From Enterobacter sp. JUb54 (lineage in GTDB: Bacteria > Pseudomonadota > Gammaproteobacteria > Enterobacterales > Enterobacteriaceae): a stretch of 64,000 bases of DNA. Shown piece after piece: positions 44,954-53,034 of the stretch. Position 1 is the stretch's first letter, and each line of letters begins with the position of its first letter. A program made the translations under genes and the position numbers. Location of the stretch: NCBI RefSeq assembly GCF_014298075.1, contig NZ_CP060418.1:1240001-1304000 (forward strand), read 5' to 3'. A model generated the notes under the pieces. The model was not told where the DNA came from. It worked only from the letters and a program-made list of their open reading frames with translations, and made no database searches.

Positions 44954-45481
44954 TTACTGATAGATAACGGTAAAGGCCGTTGAAGAGTTCGCGGTACCGA
45001 CACCGACTGCACCGGTTGCCATGTATTTTGCGAAGTAGGTCAGGGTGTTATCGACGTTTTCCTGCAGCGCGACGCTGGCGGAGGAAGAACCAACCGGGAT
45101 CAGCGTGGTGCTGTCTTGCTCATACAGGGCAACGCCAACGTTGGTGGCAGTCTGACCATTGCTCAGCGCCAGGATAGAGGTGTTGGGGCTGTCGGTGACG
45201 CCATCAAAACGGATGCTGGCGCTGGAAATGCTTTCCGGGCAAGAGGTCAGTACGATGTTAAAACGCTTAGCCGCAGCAGTGGTACCGGTGCCGCCAGCGA
45301 ACGCGCTGGTAGAAACGGTGCCCAGGTCAACCGGCTGCGCAATAGTCGAAGGATCGACAACACAGGCGGTGCCGGTAATATTACCGGTGAAGTTAATTAC
45401 GCCATCGGCAGCATTGGCGGCCTGCAGTGCGCTGAAAGACAGAATAGTGGTAATCGCGGAGATCAAAGCAATCTTTTTCAT
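44954..45481 (-). CDS. Type 1-like fimbrial major subunit
   Basis: A 175-residue chaperone-usher pilin. It has a signal peptide to about residue 25 (ALQAANA then ADGVINFTGNITG), two cysteines for the conserved disulfide (TACVVD, LTSCPES) and the C-terminal beta-zipper AFTVIYQ with penultimate-region tyrosine. The start at 45481 is chosen over an in-frame ATG four codons upstream. The gene is intact but its chaperone is truncated and no usher follows, so assembled fimbriae are unlikely from this locus. Confidence 0.88.
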   Translation of the reverse strand: MKKIALISAITTILSFSALQAANAADGVINFTGNITGTACVVDPSTIAQPVDLGTVSTSAFAGGTGTTAAAKRFNIVLTSCPESISSASIRFDGVTDSPNTSILALSNGQTATNVGVALYEQDSTTLIPVGSSSASVALQENVDNTLTYFAKYMATGAVGVGTANSSTAFTVIYQ

Positions 45482-46150
45482 ATATAAATCCAATAATAAG
45501 TTAATGTTAAATGTGATTTTGATGAGTTAACGACATTCATTAATGTTTTCATCATCTCCGCAAACCAATCAGACCTGACAGCCTGTTGATTGCGGTAAAG
45601 TCTATTCAGGAATTGTTGTTTATTCCTGCGTGCACTATGTTGTGACAAAGAGATTCACATCCGGTCTGCTTCTTCTTTATATAAAGTAAAAGAGGCTGGT
45701 GTGAATGTTCCGTCCGGCGCATTCATTCAAACAAACCATATTTACGACGAGGCATTTTTGCTCCCCTCATCGTAATGACTTGATGTAGACCTGATATATA
45801 CTGCGAATTATTGACATACAGGCAGGATAGAACTTCGCTAACCGACATCGCTTATCAACAACATAAAAATGCATATATTCTTTAGTACATTAAATCCAGT
45901 TCGTTGGAACAGGACTAATTCTACCTGGTTCACAGGATAGCAACATCAGTGATACCTGATTCTTCTGTGGGGATGGGACTACACGTATAGGACGAGGCTT
46001 AAAAATGGCGACTTGCAGGGGGTAGCGGCAGGGAACATGGAATAGATAATAGGTTGTTGTACCAGCGTTTTTAATTTAATGCAAAAGGGAAATGATAACC
46101 AATACTAGTACGCTTATTTTTGTATCGACCCGAAATAAACCGGAAAATCT
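45482..46150. other. AT-rich region upstream of the fimbrial gene
   Basis: About 670 bp with markedly lower GC than the rest of the window, and no credible gene, invertible-switch repeat or recombinase on either strand. It probably holds the fimbrial promoter and H-NS-bound DNA, and perhaps unrecognisable remains of lost regulators. The GC drop suggests that the fimbrial locus was acquired by transfer. Confidence 0.6.
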
Positions 46151-46433
46151 TACTGCGGGCGAAGGAAAGCGCGGGGCGCGCATTAACTGTATCAGCGCCG
46201 GTATCGTCTTTACGCCGCTGGCCTATGACGAACTTAACAGCCCGGAAAGGGGCGCCTTCTATCGCGATATGCTGGCAAAATCCCCGGCTGGCCGCGGGGG
46301 CACGGCGGATGAAATCGCCGCCCTGGCGGAATTCCTTTTTGGGCCAAATGGTACCTACGTCACCGGCAGCGATCTGCTGATAGACGGTGGCGCCACGGCG
46401 GCCTACAAGTACGGCGAATTGCGCCCTCAGTAA
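46092..46433 (+). pseudogene. Short-chain dehydrogenase, C-terminal fragment
   Basis: From about 46160 the frame encodes the last 85 or so residues of an SDR oxidoreductase: GKRGARINCISAGIVFTPLA, then AGRGGTADEIAALAEFLFGP and TGSDLLIDGG. The NAD-binding GxxxGxG motif and the catalytic YxxxK are missing, because the homology begins after them. The first 20 or so codons are unrelated AT-rich sequence. It is a relic next to the fimbrial scar. Confidence 0.82.
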
Positions 46434-46485
46434 GTTTGCAGATCAACCCCATATTAATTCAGCTCTGGCCATGCCCGGAGCTGGG

Positions 46486-46878
46486 TTATCCACGCATATC
46501 AAACCCCGATTTTTGAAAATCGCGATAGACCTCTGGATTGGTGAAGCCCGGGAACGTGGCTTTGCGGGCTGCAGATCTTAGCGCTTCACAATAGGCTTTA
46601 TTACCCTTGCTGGTTGAGATGTTCAAAACCGTACCATCTTTAGCAAATTCAAGATGCAACCGGCACTTTTTCCCTTCCCAGCGTTGCGGGTCTTCCACCT
46701 GAGCATCGATAGCTGCTTTGATGGCTCGCGCCTGGGCTCCCCATTCGTCTTGATCTTCCCAGCGTCCTGAACCGCAACTCCCTGTTGCTGTGGTTTTATG
46801 GCACCCGGAAGGCTGCAACGGCGCGCATCCCGTTGCCAGACTGACCAGAATTGCCAGCAGTAAGACTTTGTTCACCAT
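46486..46878 (-). CDS. Lipoprotein with TolA C-terminal-like domain
   Basis: A 130-residue protein with a lipobox LATGC (C18), so probably an outer- or inner-membrane lipoprotein. Residues about 45-130 resemble TolA domain III: WGAQARAIKAAID, KKCRLHLEFAKDGTVLNIST and CEALRSAARKATFPGF, including the TolA cysteine pair. It has no TolA membrane anchor or long helical linker. It could bind TolB, Pal or YbgF-like partners, or compete with TolA. GGAGCGGTGAT precedes the ATG. It is divergent from the ATP-grasp operon. Confidence 0.8.
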   Translation of the reverse strand: MVNKVLLLAILVSLATGCAPLQPSGCHKTTATGSCGSGRWEDQDEWGAQARAIKAAIDAQVEDPQRWEGKKCRLHLEFAKDGTVLNISTSKGNKAYCEALRSAARKATFPGFTNPEVYRDFQKSGFDMRG

Positions 46879-47053
46879 ATCACCGCTCCCTGTCCAGGCG
46901 TTTCTTCCTGGGTTACATCCGTTTAAGGTCCCGCCAGTTTACGCTTATTCGGGCTGCTTTTACTGCCAATTAATATTCTCCGCAACGGAAAATTCAGGCC
47001 ATCCGTCAGAACCCACAGCACTATCTTATTTTGGTGCCCCACTGAAATTTCCC
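46879..47053. other. Intergenic region between the TolA-like gene and the ATP-grasp operon
   Basis: Together with the elements listed next, the gap from 46879 to 47261 has no credible gene. A plus-strand frame crossing it (46790-47194) overlaps the lipoprotein gene and the regulatory elements and looks accidental. The promoter of the TolA-like lipoprotein should lie in the left part. Confidence 0.5.
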
Positions 47054-47070
47054 TGCATCATGATGATGCA
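47054..47070. promoter_or_regulatory. NtrC-like site of the ATP-grasp operon
   Basis: TGCATC-ATGAT-GATGCA is a perfect 17-bp palindrome that differs from TGCACC-N5-GGTGCA at one position per half. Its centre is about 98 bp upstream of the start predicted from the sigma-54 element at 47134-47149, the same geometry as at urtA. Confidence 0.55.
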
Positions 47071-47133
47071 GTTCGTCCGTGAACAAGACGACAGCGATGT
47101 TTTTATGTCATTGATAGTAAACATGATAATCAA

Positions 47134-47149
47134 TGGCATGCTTTATGCT
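47134..47149 (+). promoter_or_regulatory. Sigma-54 promoter of the ATP-grasp operon
   Basis: TGGCATG-CTTT-ATGCT has GG at 47135-47136 and GC at 47147-47148, exactly 10 nt apart, with two departures from TGGCACG-N4-TTGCW. The predicted start near 47160 leaves a leader of about 100 nt. Confidence 0.55.
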
Positions 47150-47261
47150 TATCTTTGTAAGCGTAACGATAACGGTATTCACTATTTCGGGTAAATGAAA
47201 GGGGGCGGGTTTCGTGTAGGTGAAGTAACTATTGCCACGATCGGCTATTTAACAAGGAACA

Positions 47262-48722
47262 ATGCTGATGCATAAACTCATAAAAAACTACGAAGCCGAT
47301 GTCTATTTCGACGAGCTGATCGACCATGAGGGGAATCCCCGCCTTTCCGCACAGCGATTGATCCAATGCCTTGATTCACTGCCGCCGGACGAACTGGAAA
47401 AGCGTCGTCTGACGGCGGAGGCGACAATTCAGGAAATGGGCATCAGTTTCACGGTGTATACCGATAAAGGCAATATCGACAGGATCTGGCCATTCGATAT
47501 TATTCCCCGCACCATTGATGCCAAGGACTGGGCGATAGCCGAAACCGGCCTCAAGCAGCGTCTTACCGCCCTGAACCGCTTTATCAATGACCTCTACAAC
47601 GAACAACTGTGTATCAAAGACGGCATCATTCCCGAATATATCATTAAGGAATCGAAAAATTTCCGTCCCGAGTGTGTCGGCATGTCGCCGCCGTATGGCG
47701 TATGGGCGCATATTTGCGGCACCGATTTAGTTCGGGATGAAACCGGGCAGTTCTACGTCCTGGAAGATAACCTGCGGGTTCCCTCCGGCGTCTCCTATAT
47801 GCTGGAAAACCGCGCCATTACCAAGCGCGTCCTGCCGGAACTGTTTGAAAGTGACGATATCAAACCGATTGACGCCTATCCGGCGCAGCTGCTGGAAACC
47901 CTGACGGCCCTGTCGCCGCGGCAGATTGAACGCCCGGAAATCGTGGTGCTGACGCCGGGGATTTATAATTCCGCCTACTTCGAGCATGCCTTCCTGGCCC
48001 AGCAAATGGGGGTTGAACTTGTAGAGGGCGCCGATCTGTTTGTCGGCGACGACGACTGCGTCTACACCAAAACGATCTACGGTCCAGAGCGGGTGGACGT
48101 TATTTACCGGCGCATTGACGATATGTTCCTCGACCCGGAAGTCTTCCATCCTGAGTCGGTACTGGGCGTGCCTGGCCTGATGCGGGCCTGGAAAGCCGGA
48201 AACGTGGCGCTGGCTAACGCGCCTGGCGCCGGGGTGGCGGATGACAAGGTGGTCTATGCGTATGTCCCGGCCCTGATCCGTTACTATCTCGACGAAGAGC
48301 CGATTCTCCCGAATGTCGAAACCTTCCTCTGCCAGAATGATGACCACCGCGAGTACGTTCTGCAGAATCTGGATAAGCTGGTGGTCAAACCGGCCAACGA
48401 ATCCGGCGGTTACGGCATGCTGGTCGGGCCGCACTCGACCAAAAAAGAGCAGCAGATGTTTGCCGAACTGATCCAGCAAAATCCGCGAAATTATATTGCT
48501 CAGCCGACGCTGAAGCTCTCCACCGCACCGGCGCTCATTGCCAAAGATTATCTCGAGCCGCGCCACCTTGATTTACGCCCGTTTATTTTGCAAAGCAAAG
48601 AGACCTACGTGACGACCGGCGGCCTGACGCGGGTGGCGATGAAAAAAGGCTCGTTGGTGGTGAACTCATCGCAGGGCGGCGGCAGCAAGGATACCTGGAT
48701 CGTGGAGAGCAAACGCAAATGA
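47262..48722 (+). CDS. Circularly permuted ATP-grasp protein (peptide-ligase-like)
   Basis: A 486-residue protein of the circularly permuted type 2 ATP-grasp family (DUF404/DUF407). Landmarks are DGIIPEYIIKESKNFRPEC, FYVLEDNLRVPSGVSYMLEN, the lysine and acidic positions in LDKLVVKPANESGGYGML, and the C-terminal GGGSKDTWIVESKRK. Such proteins are predicted to form amide or peptide bonds with ATP; no product is established. AACAAGGAAC precedes the ATG. It is the first gene of a five-gene operon, overlapping the next gene by ATGA. Confidence 0.87.
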   Translation: MLMHKLIKNYEADVYFDELIDHEGNPRLSAQRLIQCLDSLPPDELEKRRLTAEATIQEMGISFTVYTDKGNIDRIWPFDIIPRTIDAKDWAIAETGLKQRLTALNRFINDLYNEQLCIKDGIIPEYIIKESKNFRPECVGMSPPYGVWAHICGTDLVRDETGQFYVLEDNLRVPSGVSYMLENRAITKRVLPELFESDDIKPIDAYPAQLLETLTALSPRQIERPEIVVLTPGIYNSAYFEHAFLAQQMGVELVEGADLFVGDDDCVYTKTIYGPERVDVIYRRIDDMFLDPEVFHPESVLGVPGLMRAWKAGNVALANAPGAGVADDKVVYAYVPALIRYYLDEEPILPNVETFLCQNDDHREYVLQNLDKLVVKPANESGGYGMLVGPHSTKKEQQMFAELIQQNPRNYIAQPTLKLSTAPALIAKDYLEPRHLDLRPFILQSKETYVTTGGLTRVAMKKGSLVVNSSQGGGSKDTWIVESKRK

Positions 48723-49669
48723 ACATGCTATCAAGAGTTGCGGCGCGCCTGTACTGGAGCGCGCGTTATCTGGAACGTGTGGAGAATATCGCACGGTTAG
48801 TCAGCGTGTATGACGACCTGCTTTACGATCTGCCACGCGATATCGCCGTTTCCTGGTATAACCTGATCGAAATTAACAGCGGCGTCGCCTTGTTCAGCCA
48901 GCGCTATAAGATTAAAGACGAGCGCAATGTGCTGAAGTTTCTGCTGGCCGACGAGAGCAACCCCGACTCGCTGCTGTCGTCATTAAAAATGGTGCGTGAA
49001 AATATCCGGACCAGCCGCGATGTGGTGCCGGGCGAAATGTGGGAGCTGATTAATGAACTGGATCTCTACGCCAGACAGAATATCCGCCAGGGGATCAACC
49101 GCTCTGAACGGCATACCTATCTCAATACCGTAATTGAAGGCTGCCAGAAAATTATCGGTCTGCTGACCGGGTCGATGAGCCGCGATGCCGGCTGGCATTT
49201 TCTCAATATGGGGCGCTATCTGGAGCGCGCCGATATGAACACCCGCATTCTGGACGCCGCGAACTCGCTGATGATGCAGGCGCGTGAAGAAGAGAGCATC
49301 AAGCTAGGCCAGGTGGTGTGGTCTAAGGTGCTCAAATCGCAAAGCGCCTATCTCAGCTTTCGCCGGGTGATGCGCTGTTCGATTAAAGGCTCGCTGGTGG
49401 TGACGCTGCTGCTCACCGATGGGCATTTCCCCCGTTCGCAGCGCTATTGCCTGCAGCAAATCAAGCTGGCCGCCGCTGAACTGCCGCGGGCGTCGGCCGT
49501 TTCCGATCACATCGACAGTCTTCTGCTTGCAACCCGGGGCGTCGATAATTCACACGATCTGAACCGCGAATTCAGCCTGTATCTCAATGAGGTTCAGCTT
49601 AGCCTGATCGCGCTTCATCACCTGATTACCGATAACTGGTTTCATTTCCTGCAAGGGGATGCCGTATGA
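48719..49669 (+). CDS. Alpha-E domain protein
   Basis: A 316-residue all-helical alpha-E (DUF403) protein. The N-terminal signature AARLYWSARYLERVENIARL and the repeated WHFLNMGRYLERADMNTR are conserved across the family. Alpha-E proteins are always found with circularly permuted ATP-grasp and transglutaminase-like genes, and their biochemical role is unknown. It overlaps the genes before and after by four bases (ATGA), indicating coupled translation and a likely complex. Confidence 0.87.
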   Translation: MNMLSRVAARLYWSARYLERVENIARLVSVYDDLLYDLPRDIAVSWYNLIEINSGVALFSQRYKIKDERNVLKFLLADESNPDSLLSSLKMVRENIRTSRDVVPGEMWELINELDLYARQNIRQGINRSERHTYLNTVIEGCQKIIGLLTGSMSRDAGWHFLNMGRYLERADMNTRILDAANSLMMQAREEESIKLGQVVWSKVLKSQSAYLSFRRVMRCSIKGSLVVTLLLTDGHFPRSQRYCLQQIKLAAAELPRASAVSDHIDSLLLATRGVDNSHDLNREFSLYLNEVQLSLIALHHLITDNWFHFLQGDAV

Positions 49670-52600
49670 CCATCCGGGTTGCGATTCAACATACTACGAC
49701 GTACGAGTTCGATCGTTTGATCAACGTAGCGCCGCATATTTTGCGCCTGCGGCCAGCGCCCCATTCACGTACCCATATTCATGGCTACTCGCTGAAAGTG
49801 ACGCCCGAAGACCACTTTATTAACTGGCAGCAGGATCCGTTCGGTAACTATCAGGCGCGGCTGGTGTTTCCTGAAAAGATGAAACGGCTGGAGTTTGCGG
49901 TGGAGGTGATCGCGGACATGACCGTGATCAACCCGTTCGACTTCTTTATTGAAGAGTATGCCGAGTATTTTCCCTTTGCGTATGATGCCTTGATGCAGGA
50001 AGAACTCGCGCCGTATCTGAAGATAACCGAGCAGAGCCCTGAACTGGACGCGTGGCTGGACAGCGTTGATTGCGAGGAAATGGTGCCCATCGTGACCTTC
50101 CTGGTACAGCTCAACAGCCGGCTGGCCAACGAAATTGCCTATGGCATTCGCCTGGAGCCGGGGGTGCAAAGCTGTCAGGAAACCCTGATGTTGCAAAAAG
50201 GCTCGTGCAGAGATACCTCGTGGCTGCTGGTGCAGATACTGCGTCATCTGGGGCTGGCTGCGCGCTTTGCCTCCGGCTATCTGGTGCAGCTGACCGCCGA
50301 TGTCAAAGCGCTCGACGGTCCGTCAGGCCCGGAACAGGATTTCACCGATCTGCACGCCTGGTGTGAAGTCTATCTTCCCGGCGCCGGCTGGGTGGGGCTG
50401 GATCCGACCAGCGGCCTGTTCGCTGGCGAAGGGCATATTCCTTTAGCCTGTACGGCCGACCCGCAGTCTGCAGCCCCGATTACCGGCGCAACCGACCCGT
50501 GCGAATGTGAATTCAGCTATACCAACATTGTCACGCGCATTCATGAAGATCCGCGAGTCACGCGGCCTTACAGCGAAGATGAATGGCAGAACATTAATGC
50601 GCTGGGACGCGCCGTTGACGTTGAGCTGCAGGCCAACGATGTGCGCCTGACCATGGGGGGCGAGCCGACATTTATCTCCATCGACGATATGGATTCTGCA
50701 CAGTGGAATACCGAGGCGCTGGGTAAGGACAAATTACGTCTCGCCAAAGATCTGCTGCTGCGGCTAAAAGCGCAGTTCAGTCATGGGGGGCTGCTGCACT
50801 ACGGTCAGGGCAAGTGGTATCCGGGAGAGGAAGTCCCGCGCTGGGCGCTGGGATGCTTCTGGCGCACCGACGGCGAGGCGCTGTGGCACGATCCGGAACT
50901 GCTGGCCCGCGTCGATCAAGATTACGGTCACGACATTGCTGATGCGCAGCGCTTTGGTCAGGCGCTATGTCGGCAGCTTGGCGTCGATAACGGCTATCTG
51001 CAACCCGCGTATGAAGATACGCTCTACTATCTGTGGCTGGAACGCGGGCTGCCGGAAGGGGCCGACCCGAGGAAGGCGAAGCTTGATGATGACCTTGAAC
51101 GGCGACGGCTCGCCAGTCTACTGAGCCGCGGGATGGAAAGCGCGACGGGCTACATTCTGCCCGTTGAGTTTGTGGGCCAGCAGTGGCGGAGCAGCGCCTG
51201 GCCGATGCGCGGCGGGCTGATTACGCTGATCCCCGGAGACAGCGCCATGGGCTACCGTCTGCCGCTTAATTCACTGCCGGCACTCACCGAAGATGAGCGG
51301 GTTATCGACCGCGATCCCTTCGAGCCGCGCGAGCCGCTGCCGCTCTTTGCGCTGGGGGACGCGGCGGATACCCCCGTTGCCCGGCAGGCCCTACAGCAAC
51401 AAAAACCGACGGCTAACGGCAGCCAGAGCGTAGTCCGCACCGCGCTGTGCCTCGAACCGCGCGAGGGCAAGCTCCATCTGTTCCTGCCGCCGGTCACTCA
51501 TCTGGAAAATTATGTCGCCCTGATCCACGCCGTCGAGGCGACGGCCAGCGCGTTGCAACTCCCGGTGGTGATTGAAGGTTATGAGCCACCGAAAGATCCG
51601 CGCTTGCAGAAGCTGCTGTTAACCCCCGATCCCGGGGTTATCGAGGTCAATATTCACCCGGCAAGCCACTGGGATGAGCTGGTTCATCATATCGAAACGC
51701 TGTACGAGCAGGCGCACCAGACCCGATTGGGGGCCGAGAAGTTTATGCTGGATGGGCGTCACACCGGTACCGGAGGCGGTAACCACGTGACCCTGGGGGG
51801 CGTGACCCCGGCAGACAGCCCGGTGCTGCGGCGTCCCGATCTACTGCGCAGCCTGGTGACCTACTGGCAGCATCATCCCGGCCTGTCGTACTTATTTTCC
51901 GGGATGTTTATTGGCCCCACCAGCCAGGCGCCGCGTCCGGACGAAGGGCGCGATGAAGTGCTCTATGAAATGGAGATCGCCTTCCAGAATATGCCGGAAG
52001 GGCTGGTTGATACGCCATGGCTGGTGGACCGGCTGATGCGCAACCTGCTGGTGGACGTCACCGGGAATACCCATCGCTCAGAGTTTTGCATCGATAAACT
52101 GTACGCCGCGGGCAGCAGTAGCGGCCGTCTGGGGCTGCTGGAGTTCCGCGGCTTCGAAATGCCGCCGCACTCCCGCATGTCGCTGGTGCAATTGCTGCTG
52201 CTCCGCTGTCTGGTAGCGCGTTTCTGGAACGAGCCGTATCACAAGCCGCTGGTCCGGTGGGGCACCCAGCTGCACGATAAGTTTATGCTGCCGCATTACG
52301 TCTGGCAGGACGTCAAAGAGGTGGTGGATGACCTGCAGCGGCATGGCTATCCGTTCAGGCTGGCGTGGCTGTTGCCGTTTGAAGAGTTCCGTTTCCCGCA
52401 TTATGGGCGCCAGCAAATTGATGATATCGAGCTGGAGCTTCGCTGGGCCATCGAGCCGTGGCACGTGCTGGGCGAAGAAGTGACGCTGTCCGGAACCTCG
52501 CGCTACGTGGATTCCTCCGTCGAACGCATTCAGGTACGCCTGTCGGGGTTGACCGAAGGTCGCTACGTGCTGGCGTGCAACGGCCGCCGCGTGCCGCTGC

Positions 52601-53010
52601 GGGCGACCGGCAGGCAAGGGGAGATGGTGGGGGCGGTTCGTTATCGCGCCTGGGCGCCGCCGTCGGCGCTGCATCCAACGCTGGGGGTCAATACGCCGCT
52701 GGTGTTTGATTTGATCGATACCTGGAACGGGCTTTCCATTGGCGGCTGTAGCTATCGCGTCAGCCATCCTGGCGGGCGTAATTACGACACGCGGCCGGTT
52801 AACAGCAATGAAGCCGAGGCCCGGCGGGTCAATCGCTTCTGGGATCATGGCTTCACCCAGGGGGCGTTGATCCCTCCGCCGGCCTTCAGCGCGCTCAGGA
52901 CATTCTATGAGCACGAACAGGTTCCACGCCCGATGGCTCCGCCTGCGGAAGAGCCTGGCGACGAATACCCGCATACGTTGGACCTTCGCAGGAAGTCTAC
53001 TAGGATTTAG
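49666..53010 (+). CDS. Transglutaminase-like / DUF2126 fusion protein
   Basis: A 1114-residue protein with two parts. Residues about 1-300 form a transglutaminase-like cysteine peptidase with an intact triad C181 (GSCRDTSWLL), H230 (DLHAWCEVYLP) and D246 (GLDPTSG). The rest is DUF2126, with GGEPTFISIDDM, HYGQGKWYPGEE and GRHTGTGGGNHVTLGG; the last resembles the nucleotide- and substrate-binding loops of glutamine-synthetase-like amide ligases. One chain could thus cut and form amide bonds. It overlaps the alpha-E gene by ATGA. Confidence 0.88.
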   Translation: MTIRVAIQHTTTYEFDRLINVAPHILRLRPAPHSRTHIHGYSLKVTPEDHFINWQQDPFGNYQARLVFPEKMKRLEFAVEVIADMTVINPFDFFIEEYAEYFPFAYDALMQEELAPYLKITEQSPELDAWLDSVDCEEMVPIVTFLVQLNSRLANEIAYGIRLEPGVQSCQETLMLQKGSCRDTSWLLVQILRHLGLAARFASGYLVQLTADVKALDGPSGPEQDFTDLHAWCEVYLPGAGWVGLDPTSGLFAGEGHIPLACTADPQSAAPITGATDPCECEFSYTNIVTRIHEDPRVTRPYSEDEWQNINALGRAVDVELQANDVRLTMGGEPTFISIDDMDSAQWNTEALGKDKLRLAKDLLLRLKAQFSHGGLLHYGQGKWYPGEEVPRWALGCFWRTDGEALWHDPELLARVDQDYGHDIADAQRFGQALCRQLGVDNGYLQPAYEDTLYYLWLERGLPEGADPRKAKLDDDLERRRLASLLSRGMESATGYILPVEFVGQQWRSSAWPMRGGLITLIPGDSAMGYRLPLNSLPALTEDERVIDRDPFEPREPLPLFALGDAADTPVARQALQQQKPTANGSQSVVRTALCLEPREGKLHLFLPPVTHLENYVALIHAVEATASALQLPVVIEGYEPPKDPRLQKLLLTPDPGVIEVNIHPASHWDELVHHIETLYEQAHQTRLGAEKFMLDGRHTGTGGGNHVTLGGVTPADSPVLRRPDLLRSLVTYWQHHPGLSYLFSGMFIGPTSQAPRPDEGRDEVLYEMEIAFQNMPEGLVDTPWLVDRLMRNLLVDVTGNTHRSEFCIDKLYAAGSSSGRLGLLEFRGFEMPPHSRMSLVQLLLLRCLVARFWNEPYHKPLVRWGTQLHDKFMLPHYVWQDVKEVVDDLQRHGYPFRLAWLLPFEEFRFPHYGRQQIDDIELELRWAIEPWHVLGEEVTLSGTSRYVDSSVERIQVRLSGLTEGRYVLACNGRRVPLRATGRQGEMVGAVRYRAWAPPSALHPTLGVNTPLVFDLIDTWNGLSIGGCSYRVSHPGGRNYDTRPVNSNEAEARRVNRFWDHGFTQGALIPPPAFSALRTFYEHEQVPRPMAPPAEEPGDEYPHTLDLRRKSTRI

Positions 53011-53034
53011 TTTTGAGCCGGGTAATCAGCATAC

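Noticed and set aside
45482-46091. Search for an invertible fim-type promoter switch or recombinase
   Set aside because: No paired inverted repeats at a suitable distance and no recombinase gene were seen near the fimbrial subunit.
46790-47194. 134-codon plus-strand frame between the TolA-like gene and the ATP-grasp operon
   Set aside because: It runs antisense through the lipoprotein gene and over the predicted NtrC and sigma-54 elements; composition changes along its length and no start signal is present.
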